Below are positions 15,063-21,949 of a DNA stretch of 33,093 nucleotides, one piece after another. The position numbers and the translations under genes are program-made. Within the stretch, counting starts at the first letter, position 1, and every line of letters starts with the position of its first letter. Source of the DNA: Clostridia bacterium (GTDB taxonomy: Bacteria > Bacillota > Clostridia > Christensenellales > Aristaeellaceae); NCBI GenBank assembly GCA_017550035.1, contig JAFYLS010000001.1:1-33093 (forward strand), given 5' to 3'. The notes below the pieces were generated by a model that saw nothing but the letters and a program-made list of their open reading frames with translations, made no database searches and was not told the origin of the DNA.

Positions 15063-15980
15063 TTAGCGCATGCCCTTGTCGTAGGGAATACCTTCGGCCT
15101 TGGGAGCGCGGCTCTTTTTGCTGGTCAGCGCCAGCACCACCATGGAGGCGATGAAAGGCATCATGTTGTAGATTTCCTTGGGCCAGTGCAGCTGGGCCAG
15201 GAAAGGAATGGAGTCGGCAATGTTGGCCATGGCGCGGAACAGGGAGAAGAACAGAGCGGCCAGGAAGATGCGGAAAGGCTTCCACTGACCGAAGATCATA
15301 ACAGCCAGCGCCAGGAAGCCCATGCCGGATACGCCCACTTCAAAGTTCCAGCTCTGCACGGCAGGGGCAATGTAGGCAAAGCCGCCGATACCGCCCAGCA
15401 GGCCGGAGAAGATGACGCCGGTATAGCGCATCTTGAACACGTTGATACCCACGCTGGCTGCGGCCTGAGGATGTTCGCCGCAGGAACGGAGGCGCAGACC
15501 TAGACGGGTTTTGTACAGCACCACGTAGGACACCACCAGCAGCACGGCGCCCAGCACGATGAACACGTTCAGGGACAGACCGCCGATGTCGAAGATGAAG
15601 GGGCCGTTGTTGTAGTCGATACGGGGGCTCTGGGTGCCGTTGATGCGCTTGGCGATAACCATGGCGATGGCAGTGGCCAGAATGTTCAGTGCCGTACCGC
15701 CGATGGTCTGGTCGGCCTTCAGATTAATGGAGGCGAAGGCCAGCATCAGGGAATACAGGATGCCGGCGATGGCGGCGCACAGGATGGACACCGTGACGAT
15801 CATCATGGGGGAAGAATTGGCCATCATGTTGGTGGCCAGCACGCCTGCCAGACCGCCGATGACCATGATGCCTTCCAGCGCGATGTTGATGATGCCGCTG
15901 CGCTCGGAGAACATGCCGCCCAGTGCCACCAGCATCAGCACGAAGGAATACAGGAGGGTGTATTTCATCAGAAGCTGCAT
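15063..15980 (-). CDS. nupQ: Nucleoside ABC transporter permease, NupQ/YufQ type
   Basis: A 305-residue integral membrane permease of the BPD_transp_2 family with about eight or nine helices. The segment SERSGIINIALEGIMVIGGL near the N terminus and the EAA-like loop LRLRSCGEHPQAAASVGINV are characteristic of permeases in BMP-family importers. The second permease signature GLLGGIGGFAYI follows. It works with NupP as the channel across the cytoplasmic membrane. The start overlaps the nupP stop by one base (TAATG), with GGAGGGA just upstream, so translation is coupled. It is the last gene of the transporter operon and ends at a bidirectional terminator. The substrate class, purine or pyrimidine nucleosides, is inferred from the family. 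Confidence 0.92.
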   Translation of the reverse strand: MQLLMKYTLLYSFVLMLVALGGMFSERSGIINIALEGIMVIGGLAGVLATNMMANSSPMMIVTVSILCAAIAGILYSLMLAFASINLKADQTIGGTALNILATAIAMVIAKRINGTQSPRIDYNNGPFIFDIGGLSLNVFIVLGAVLLVVSYVVLYKTRLGLRLRSCGEHPQAAASVGINVFKMRYTGVIFSGLLGGIGGFAYIAPAVQSWNFEVGVSGMGFLALAVMIFGQWKPFRIFLAALFFSLFRAMANIADSIPFLAQLHWPKEIYNMMPFIASMVVLALTSKKSRAPKAEGIPYDKGMR

Positions 15981-17119
15981 TACTTGGTCCCTCCTTTGTT
16001 TTTACGGGTGAAGATACGGCCCAGGGCATTGCGGAAGAGCATCAGGAAGGCGCACAGGTAAATGATCACGCCGGAGATGACGTCGGCAATTTCCGGGGGA
16101 AAGAGGTTGGCGTTCATCATGCCGCCGCCGGTGGAGATATGGGAGATGAACAGGGCGGACAGGATGATGCCGATGGGGTTGCTGGATGCCAGCAGTGCAA
16201 CGGAGATACCGTCAAAGCCCATGCTGGGCAGCACCGTGGACACCAGGGGCTGCCATTCAGCCACGCCGGACAGGTAGTAGAGACCTGCGCCGAAGCCGGC
16301 CAGTGCGCCGGAAATGGTCATGGACAGGATGATGTTGCGCTTTTCGTTGATACCGGCGTACTTGGCGCTGGTCTTGCTCAGACCGCAGGCCTTCAGTTCA
16401 TAGCCGAAGGTGGTCTTGTTGAGGACCACGTACAGCACCAGGGCAATGGCCACAGCCAGGAAAATGGCGATGGTGGCGGGCTTTTTGAAGTACGTGGTGC
16501 CAAGGTCGGGGATCACGGACCATTCGGACTTGGCGGCGATGGGCCAGGTCTTGGTGGTCTTCAGGTTGTACATGGGGCTGTTGCCGCCCATGTAGGTCAG
16601 GGTGTTCACCGCGTACAGGCCAATCCAGTTGAACATGATGGCGGTGATGACTTCGTTGATGTTGAGGTAGGCCTTGAAGAAACCGGGAATGGCGCCCCAG
16701 ACGGCACCGAACAGGGCGGCGCCCAGCAGGCACACATACCACGGCAGCTTGAAGATCAGCGCAAAGATCAGCGCGCCCAGGGCACCCACGGTGTACTGAC
16801 CGGCGGCGCCGATGTTGAACAGGCCGGTTTTGAAGGCAAAGCCCACGGACAGACCGGTCATGATGAGGGGCGCAGCCAGCGCGATTTCATTGCGCACGGC
16901 GCGGGGCTTGAGGTAGAAGCCGCCCATCAAAAGCTGCTTGAAGCCGTCGTTGTAGGCCGTCTTGATCACGTCCAGCATGGTGAAGGGCTCGCCCTTGGCG
17001 GCGATGCCGGTATAGGCCAGCACCAGCAGCACGATAAAGCCGATCACAAGACCTGCCAGAATGCAGATCAGGGCAGCCAGCATGGTTTTGAGGGCAGCTG
17101 CAGTCTTGCTGTTATTCAT
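15980..17119 (-). CDS. nupP: Nucleoside ABC transporter permease, NupP/YufP type
   Basis: A 379-residue permease. The N terminus starts with a long hydrophobic helix (LAALICILAGLVIGFIVLLV) and an external loop. The permease core follows, with GAAGQYTVGALGALIF (the paralogue of the NupQ segment NIALEGIMVIGG), and the coupling loop YELKACGLSKTSAKYAGIN, which contacts the ATPase. Ten or so helices are expected. This longer permease with its extra N-terminal helix pairs with the shorter NupQ. The ATG at 17119 lies 8 bases inside the end of the ATPase gene, with GAGGTGA upstream, and its stop overlaps the nupQ start. The gene order ATPase-long permease-short permease is that of nupOPQ. Confidence 0.92.
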   Translation of the reverse strand: MNNSKTAAALKTMLAALICILAGLVIGFIVLLVLAYTGIAAKGEPFTMLDVIKTAYNDGFKQLLMGGFYLKPRAVRNEIALAAPLIMTGLSVGFAFKTGLFNIGAAGQYTVGALGALIFALIFKLPWYVCLLGAALFGAVWGAIPGFFKAYLNINEVITAIMFNWIGLYAVNTLTYMGGNSPMYNLKTTKTWPIAAKSEWSVIPDLGTTYFKKPATIAIFLAVAIALVLYVVLNKTTFGYELKACGLSKTSAKYAGINEKRNIILSMTISGALAGFGAGLYYLSGVAEWQPLVSTVLPSMGFDGISVALLASSNPIGIILSALFISHISTGGGMMNANLFPPEIADVISGVIIYLCAFLMLFRNALGRIFTRKNKGGTK

Positions 17120-18674
17120 CGTCAGTCACCTCATCTTCCTTGCCGCCGAACTGAGGCTGGCGGCGGGCGCCGGCCATGTACAGGCCCAGTTCCTGCACGG
17201 TGGCGTACTTGGGATCGAATTCGCCCACCAGTTCGCCTTCGTACATGATCAGGATACGGTCGGACACGTTCATCACTTCGTCCAGTTCCAGAGACACCAG
17301 CAGCACGGCGCAGCCTGCGTCGCGGACGCGGACCAGCTGCTTGTGGATGTATTCGATGGCGCCCACGTCCAGACCGCGGGTGGGCTGCACAGCGATCAGA
17401 AGGGGCGTGCCGCGGTCGATTTCGCGGCCCACGATGGCCTTCTGCTGGTTGCCGCCGGACATGGAGCGGGCAATGGTCACAGGACCTTGACCGGAACGGA
17501 TATCGTATTCTTCAATCAGCCGGTCGGTATAGGCACGGACGGCTTTTTTGTTGATAAAGCCGGCATGCTGGAAAGCGGGTTCAAAATAGCGCTGCAGCAC
17601 CATGTTGTCTTCCAGCGTATAATCCAGCACCAGACCGTGCTTGTGACGGTCTTCGGGAATATGGCTGATGCCTGCCAGAGCGCGGTCGCGGATGGAGAAC
17701 TTGGAAATATCCTTGCCGCAGAGCTGAATGCGGCCTGCGCTCATTTTTTCAAGGCCGGTGAGCGCCTGCACGAATTCGGTCTGACCGTTGCCTTCGATAC
17801 CAGCCAGGCAGACGATTTCGCCTGCGCGGACTTCAAAGGAAACGTCCTTGACGGCGTTGTTCTTATGCAGCTTGGAAGGCACGGTTACATGGCGCACTTC
17901 CAGCACTACTTCTTTGGCCAGCTTTTCCTTCTTTTCCACGGTAAAGGAAACATCGCGGCCCACCATCATGCGGGAAAGGTCTTCCTTGGTGGTGTCCTTG
18001 ATATCCACGGTGCCCATGTACTTGCCTTTGCGAAGCACGGTGCAGCGGTCGGCCACTGCCATGATTTCGTTGAGTTTGTGGGTGATGAACAGGATGGATT
18101 TGCCTTCTCGGGCAAATTCACGCATGATTTCCATCAGTTCGTCAATTTCCTGAGGAGTCAGCACGGCGGTGGGCTCGTCCAGAATAAGAATGTCATTATC
18201 GCGGTAGAGCATTTTGAGGATTTCCACGCGCTGCTGCATACCTACGGAAATGTCCTCAATCAGCGCATCCGGGTCCACTTTCAGGCCATACTTTTCGCTC
18301 AGTTCCATGACCTTTTTGCGGGCGTCTTTCTTCTTGAGGAAACCTGCCTGGGTATCTTCAGCACCCAAAATGATGTTGTCCAGCACGGAAAACACTTCCA
18401 CCAGCTTGAAATGCTGGTGAACCATGCCGATATGCAGGGCGTTGGCATCGTTGGGGTTGTTGATTTTGACTTCCTTGCCATCCTTTTTGATGACGCCCTC
18501 ATCGGGCTGGTACAAGCCAAACAGCACGCTCATCAGCGTGCTCTTGCCGGCGCCGTTTTCACCCAGCAGCGCGTGGATTTCGCCGCGGCGCAATTGCAGG
18601 GTGATGTTGTCGTTGGCCTTGATGCCCGGAAAGGTTTTGGTGATGTTGAGCATCTCAATGACGTAATCGTTCAA
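17112..18674 (-). CDS. nupO: Nucleoside ABC transporter ATPase with two fused nucleotide-binding domains, NupO/YufO type
   Basis: A 520-residue cytoplasmic ATPase with two fused ABC domains. The first has Walker A LLGENGAGKST, Q-loop VHQHFKLVEVFSVLDNI, signature ISVGMQQRVEI and Walker B ILILDEPTAVLT, followed by the H-loop His in FITHKLNE. The second is degenerate, as usual in this family: Walker A reads AGIEGNGQTEF without the lysine, the signature is SMSGGNQQKAI, and Walker B reads LLIAVQPTRGLD with Gln in place of the Glu. One canonical ATP site is therefore expected. The start is TTG at 18672-18674 (AAGGAG about 9 bases upstream); no in-frame ATG lies close. It has its own promoter behind the nupN terminator. 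Confidence 0.94.
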   Translation of the reverse strand: MNDYVIEMLNITKTFPGIKANDNITLQLRRGEIHALLGENGAGKSTLMSVLFGLYQPDEGVIKKDGKEVKINNPNDANALHIGMVHQHFKLVEVFSVLDNIILGAEDTQAGFLKKKDARKKVMELSEKYGLKVDPDALIEDISVGMQQRVEILKMLYRDNDILILDEPTAVLTPQEIDELMEIMREFAREGKSILFITHKLNEIMAVADRCTVLRKGKYMGTVDIKDTTKEDLSRMMVGRDVSFTVEKKEKLAKEVVLEVRHVTVPSKLHKNNAVKDVSFEVRAGEIVCLAGIEGNGQTEFVQALTGLEKMSAGRIQLCGKDISKFSIRDRALAGISHIPEDRHKHGLVLDYTLEDNMVLQRYFEPAFQHAGFINKKAVRAYTDRLIEEYDIRSGQGPVTIARSMSGGNQQKAIVGREIDRGTPLLIAVQPTRGLDVGAIEYIHKQLVRVRDAGCAVLLVSLELDEVMNVSDRILIMYEGELVGEFDPKYATVQELGLYMAGARRQPQFGGKEDEVTDDE

Positions 18675-18716
18675 AAAGCATCGCTCCTTAAGTTTATCGG
18701 GGAACAGTTATACCTC

Positions 18717-18745
18717 ATTATACATGAAATGTTCTTCTTTGGCAA
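18717..18745 (-). promoter_or_regulatory. Sigma-A promoter of nupOPQ
   Basis: On the minus strand TTGCCA (complement of 18740-18745) and a perfect TATAAT (complement of 18717-18722) are separated by 17 bases. The -35 box begins one base after the T-tract of the nupN terminator. Confidence 0.75.
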
Positions 18746-18746
18746 C

Positions 18747-18773
18747 AAAAAAACGCCCCGCAAAAGCGAGGCG
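18747..18773 (-). terminator. Intercistronic terminator between nupN and nupO
   Basis: On the minus strand an 8-bp GC-rich stem (CGCCTCGC with GCGGGGCG, one T-G pair) closes a TTTT loop and is followed by T7 (complement of 18747-18753). It lies 11 bases after the nupN stop. Confidence 0.85.
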
Positions 18774-18784
18774 CAGTGTGAAAC

Positions 18785-19900
18785 TTACGCGATGTAGTTC
18801 ACGGTGGTGCCTTCGGTCACCACGGGGGCGTTTTCGGTGTCGTTGCTCACGACCACGGTGCCGTCCTTGATGGCGTTCTTCACGATTTCATATTCTTCCA
18901 CGGTGAAGGTCTTGAAGCACCAGCTTTCCTCGGCGGTGGGCAGGCCCACGTATTCGCCTTCGGTCAGGCTGTAGTTGATGAACTTGGTGCCGTATTCGGC
19001 GAAGTTGCCGGCGAAGTATTCACCCAGCAGGGTTTCGGTGACGTTCTGCAGGCCCTTCATAGCGGAGGTCACGAAGGGGTTGTAGGTGTACTGTTCGGCA
19101 GCGATGCCGTTTTCGCCAACGTAGTGCTGGTCGACGTCAACGCCGATGACCATGCCGTTGACCTTGGTGGCAGCTTCCACAGCAGAGGTGTAGATACCGC
19201 CGCCGCAAGCGAACACGATTTCGGTGCCGGCCTGATACCAGCCTTCCATCTTAGCGGTGATTTCGGGAGAACCGAAGAACTGGCCGCCGTAGGTGTAGTT
19301 GATTTCGATTTCCACGCCCAGTTCGGCAGCAGCAGCGTCAGCGCCCTGCACGAAGCCGTAGCCGTAGCGGATAACAGCGGGAACAGCCATGCCGCCCAGG
19401 AAGCCCAGCTTGGTGTAGCCGTCCTTCACAGCAGCGTAACCGGCCAGGTAACCGGCCTGTTCTTCAGCGAAGGTCACGCACACGGTGTTTTCCAGGGGCT
19501 CGTAGTAGGTGGCATAGTCCAGGGTCATGTCGCCGGCGCCGACGTCAACGGCGATGAAGGTGACTTCGGGATAGTCTTCCATGCAGGTCACCAGGGTAGC
19601 GCCGAACAGGTAGCCGGGCATAACGATGACGGTAGCGCCTTCGGCCACAGCCTGGTCAACAGCCTGCAGACGGGCGTCGGTGCTGTCAGCGGTGGGCTGA
19701 TAGTACACGTATTCGATGTTGTTAGCGGTGGCATAGGCTTCCACACCCTGCCAGCAAGCCTGGTTGAAGGATTCGTCGTCGATGGTGCCGACGTCGGTGA
19801 TCAGGGCGATCTTTTCGCCTTCAGCCATAGCGGTCATGGGGACCATGCCCAGCACCATGACCAGAGCGGTCAGCAGGGCGATGAGGCTCAGCTTCTTCAT
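18785..19900 (-). CDS. nupN: BMP-family nucleoside substrate-binding protein, NupN/YufN type
   Basis: A 371-residue exported periplasmic-binding-type protein. The BMP family landmarks are LITDVGTIDDESFNQACWQGV at the start of the mature chain, YYQPTADSTDARLQAVDQAV, FAEEQAGYLAGYAAV, LGFLGGMAVPAVIRYGYGFVQGADAA and IVFACGGGIYTSAVEAA. It captures nucleosides for the NupOPQ importer. The signal peptide (MKKLSLIALLTALVMVLGMV, then PMTAMAEGEK) ends in an AMA-type signal peptidase I site; no lipobox Cys is present, unlike most BMP lipoproteins. The ribosome site AGGAGG lies close to the ATG, codon bias is strong, and a near-consensus promoter lies upstream, all signs of high expression. A terminator separates it from the ATPase gene. 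Confidence 0.93.
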   Translation of the reverse strand: MKKLSLIALLTALVMVLGMVPMTAMAEGEKIALITDVGTIDDESFNQACWQGVEAYATANNIEYVYYQPTADSTDARLQAVDQAVAEGATVIVMPGYLFGATLVTCMEDYPEVTFIAVDVGAGDMTLDYATYYEPLENTVCVTFAEEQAGYLAGYAAVKDGYTKLGFLGGMAVPAVIRYGYGFVQGADAAAAELGVEIEINYTYGGQFFGSPEITAKMEGWYQAGTEIVFACGGGIYTSAVEAATKVNGMVIGVDVDQHYVGENGIAAEQYTYNPFVTSAMKGLQNVTETLLGEYFAGNFAEYGTKFINYSLTEGEYVGLPTAEESWCFKTFTVEEYEIVKNAIKDGTVVVSNDTENAPVVTEGTTVNYIA

Positions 19901-19935
19901 GAGAGTTCCTCCTATTAAATTGGAATGATTCTTGT

Positions 19936-19950
19936 GGCGCTTTATGCGCC
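19936..19950 (-). promoter_or_regulatory. 5'-terminal hairpin of the nupN transcript
   Basis: GGCGC-TTTAT-GCGCC forms a 5-bp GC stem. With the -10 at 19960-19965, transcription should start near 19953, so the hairpin would begin within the first few bases of the mRNA. The whole leader is about 55 bases, too short for a known purine riboswitch. Confidence 0.5.
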
Positions 19951-19959
19951 TTCCGACTC

Positions 19960-19988
19960 ATTATAGCACTGAGTTGCATGCTTTTCAA
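19960..19988 (-). promoter_or_regulatory. Strong sigma-A promoter of nupN
   Basis: On the minus strand TTGAAA (complement of 19983-19988), a 17-base spacer and a perfect TATAAT (complement of 19960-19965), with TGC before the -10 giving an extended element. Confidence 0.85.
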
Positions 19989-20104
19989 TACACAAACCGC
20001 CAAAAAATATAAATGATTTCATTTCCGTGCACTGATAATGCGGAAAAACTGTATCTGCAAGATAAAAATCACCTGTTGGAAGTCATACAGAAACGGGGAA
20101 TATG

Positions 20105-20137
20105 AAAAAGACGCTGCGGACCGGAAATGCAGCGTCT
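20105..20137 (-). terminator. Terminator after the small membrane-protein gene
   Basis: On the minus strand AGACGCTGC pairs with GCAGCGTCT across an 11-base loop and is followed by T5 (complement of 20105-20109). It lies about 60 bases after the stop at 20196. Confidence 0.75.
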
Positions 20138-20195
20138 GCGGAAAATGTACAGTACGAATATGAAATCGGCCTGGGTACAGGGTGAGAACAACGTT

Positions 20196-20810
20196 TTACA
20201 TGATGTTCCACAGTACAAAAGAAATGGCGATAAAGGATAGCGGGATCAGCACAACGGTCAGAACATCGAGTATGCCGGTTTTGCCTTTTCCTGATGAAAA
20301 ATTGTAAGGTTCTTCCCACAGCTTTGCGGCAGAAAGAATTATGTACAGAATCCAGTATATGCATGACGGCAAGGCTACGATTCCTGTCCAGAAATCGTGG
20401 GTTATGCGGACATCTCTTTCCAGCAATATAAAGCTTGCCAAAGCCAGTGCCGGACAAACATAGTGCAAAAGGATATTCGCACTGCGGGGCTTTAAGCCGG
20501 GGAGAAAATCATCTTCCGTAAGCGCAATTTTCTTTCCTGCACCAAGAAATGCGATGAATATAAATGCTGTGGCAGCAAGTCCGCTGGCAGCCATATACCG
20601 CAGCCCTTTTGCAAGCTCGGGAATCGGCTTGCCTGTGATCAAACAGACAATGGAACAAAATGAGAAGATCAAACTGGCAATCAGTGCCAGGAAATTCTGC
20701 AGGTAAGTGTAGTATTTAAGCACATCGCTTTTCCTGCGGATGTGTCCAAGGGCGTACACTTCGCAGAATACAATGCTCAGATTGGCGATAAGTGCTGCGA
20801 TTTTCAGCAT
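20196..20810 (-). CDS. Multi-pass membrane protein, possibly Pr6Pr/FAR-17a-like
   Basis: A 204-residue hydrophobic protein with about six membrane helices, among them LIANLSIVFCEVYAL, FLALIASLIFSFCSIVCLI, LAATAFIFIAFLGA, LLHYVCPALALASFILLE, LPSCIYWILYIILSA and the C-terminal LTVVLIPLSFIAISFVLW. The LLHYVCPALALASFILLE motif with His and Pro, and the YWILYIILSA helix, resemble the Pr6Pr (FAR-17a/AIG1-like) family, whose bacterial members have no settled role. GGAGG stands 7 bases before ATG 20810, and a promoter and terminator bracket the gene, so it is monocistronic. Its third codon positions are visibly more AT-rich than those of neighbours such as nupN, which could mean recent transfer or low expression. 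The family call is tentative; the membrane topology is clear. Confidence 0.78.
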   Translation of the reverse strand: MLKIAALIANLSIVFCEVYALGHIRRKSDVLKYYTYLQNFLALIASLIFSFCSIVCLITGKPIPELAKGLRYMAASGLAATAFIFIAFLGAGKKIALTEDDFLPGLKPRSANILLHYVCPALALASFILLERDVRITHDFWTGIVALPSCIYWILYIILSAAKLWEEPYNFSSGKGKTGILDVLTVVLIPLSFIAISFVLWNIM

Positions 20811-20854
20811 GATAAAACCTCCGGTGTATCAGGTGGATTTGTTCAGTTGTGTCT

Positions 20855-20883
20855 ATTATATCATGCCGGAGAATCATATACAA
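20855..20883 (-). promoter_or_regulatory. Extended -10 promoter of the small membrane-protein gene
   Basis: On the minus strand TGA-TATAAT (complement of 20855-20863) is a perfect extended -10. TTGTAT (complement of 20878-20883) lies 17 bases upstream as a weak -35. Confidence 0.6.
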
Positions 20884-20886
20884 GAA

Positions 20887-20911
20887 CAGGCACAGCGAAT
20901 TGCTGTGCCTG
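20887..20911 (-). terminator. Hairpin after the NlpC/P60 gene
   Basis: A perfect 10-bp stem CAGGCACAGC/GCTGTGCCTG with a 5-base loop lies 27 bases after the stop codon. The following minus-strand bases (TTCTTGT) are only moderately T-rich, so it is a probable but not ideal terminator. Confidence 0.6.
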
Positions 20912-20937
20912 CTGCGAATATATTTGTAAAGGAATAC

Positions 20938-21786
20938 TTAACGAGTCTTATCCTTTTCAATGGTACGCCAGTAGCGGAAAGAAGATGCCACGATCAGGTC
21001 ATACACGGATACCTGGTAGCCATTCAGATCGTAATAATAGAAGGGTTTGGCGCCGTCGTCGCGCATGTGGGGAGCGCCTTCGTAGGTGAGACCGGCAATG
21101 GAAACCGTCACACCGCCTCTGTTGGGATCGGCATAGGTTTTATCGATCTCTTCCAGATATTTCCGGGTGCGTTCGATGTAGTTGGGGTCGTTGCCGCAGT
21201 TGATGAACAGGGGATAGCCCAGATAATCTTTCAGCTCGCCTGCGGTTTCTTCGGTGTAGCCGTAGTCGCTGAGGGTGCCCATGTACATCAGAATGTGGCG
21301 TCCTTTGATATTGCCGACCAGAAAATCGCCGATCTTGAGCTGTTTGGCTACTTCGTTGAAGTCTGTTTCTTCTCTCAGGTCGTCGAGCATATACTTGCCA
21401 TACTGACCGTACTTATTCATCATATCATAAAGGCTGGGGGTTCGTTTGTCGCCTACTTCATCCTGAATCCAGCGGGTGAAGCCAATGCAGTCAAAACCCA
21501 CCATCTGCTTTTCGCCGGTTTTGCCATAGGTGCTGTCTTCGCGCAGCTTCATTACCTTGAACAGATTGTCCACATTCTGGCCGCCGTAAAAATAGGGGAT
21601 GCCGCAATCAACGATGGGTTCTACATTGGCGCCGGTGATTTCGTTATAACGGGCAACAAAAGGATTGCCCTTTTCCAGGCAGGTAAATGCCACGTCCAGA
21701 TATTCACTGCGTTCAATCAGCGCCTGGGCAGGCAGCGCGGCAAACAGCATGATCAGGGTCATCAGCAGGCTTAGAAGCTTTTTCAT
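20938..21786 (-). CDS. Secreted NlpC/P60-like cysteine peptidase or amidase
   Basis: A 282-residue exported protein. The signal peptide is MKKLLSLLMTLIMLFAALPA followed by QALIE. The mature chain has the NlpC/P60 pattern: IPYFYGGQN (the Y-x-GG strand), then catalytic Cys100 in GFDCIGFTRWI and His164 in GRHILMYMG, spaced as in the family; the third polar residue is not certain. No SH3b, LysM or other wall-binding domain is fused, so it is a stand-alone catalytic unit. Such enzymes cut the D-Glu to diamino-acid bond in cell-wall peptides. An AAGGGAG ribosome site precedes the ATG by about 9 bases, and a 12-of-12 consensus promoter lies upstream. The long Tyr-rich C-terminal extension after residue 190 (DPNYIERTRKYLEEID onward) is not one I recognise. 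Confidence 0.82.
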   Translation of the reverse strand: MKKLLSLLMTLIMLFAALPAQALIERSEYLDVAFTCLEKGNPFVARYNEITGANVEPIVDCGIPYFYGGQNVDNLFKVMKLREDSTYGKTGEKQMVGFDCIGFTRWIQDEVGDKRTPSLYDMMNKYGQYGKYMLDDLREETDFNEVAKQLKIGDFLVGNIKGRHILMYMGTLSDYGYTEETAGELKDYLGYPLFINCGNDPNYIERTRKYLEEIDKTYADPNRGGVTVSIAGLTYEGAPHMRDDGAKPFYYYDLNGYQVSVYDLIVASSFRYWRTIEKDKTR

Positions 21787-21830
21787 GGGTATAAACTCCC
21801 TTCAGATTGTGACATAAGGACCTAAAAGCC

Positions 21831-21859
21831 ATTATAAAGTAGGAAAAAGCGCGTGTCAA
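21831..21859 (-). promoter_or_regulatory. Fully consensus sigma-A promoter of the NlpC/P60 gene
   Basis: On the minus strand TTGACA (complement of 21854-21859), exactly 17 bases, and TATAAT (complement of 21831-21836). All 12 positions match the consensus. Confidence 0.9.
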
Positions 21860-21862
21860 CGC

Positions 21863-21891
21863 TTGCACTGTAAACTTTCTGCGGCTATAAT
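21863..21891 (+). promoter_or_regulatory. Probable promoter of the nucleotidyltransferase gene
   Basis: TTGCAC (21863-21868), 17-base spacer and a perfect TATAAT (21886-21891). Its -35 box starts four bases from the -35 box of the divergent NlpC/P60 promoter. Confidence 0.6.
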
Positions 21892-21949
21892 AAGATAGAA
21901 CAATTATTGGATGCGCACCCTGCGGGGTCTGCGCGGAAGGAGAACTTTT

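Noticed and set aside
15923..17248. A 441-codon plus-strand frame opposite nupP
   Set aside because: Its Gly-His-Gln-Asp-rich content is the antisense image of a hydrophobic permease, with no ribosome site.
17061..18797. A 578-codon plus-strand frame opposite nupO
   Set aside because: It is antisense to an unmistakable ABC ATPase and contains no family motif; codon bias of nupO keeps the opposite frame free of stops.
19901..19959. A purine-type riboswitch before nupN
   Set aside because: The leader is only about 55 bases and shows one short hairpin, not a three-way junction.
19999..20104. Short inverted repeat AAATGA-TT-TCATTT (around 20011-20024) as an operator
   Set aside because: It is short, AT-rich and upstream of the nupN -35 box by more than 20 bases; such repeats are expected by chance here.
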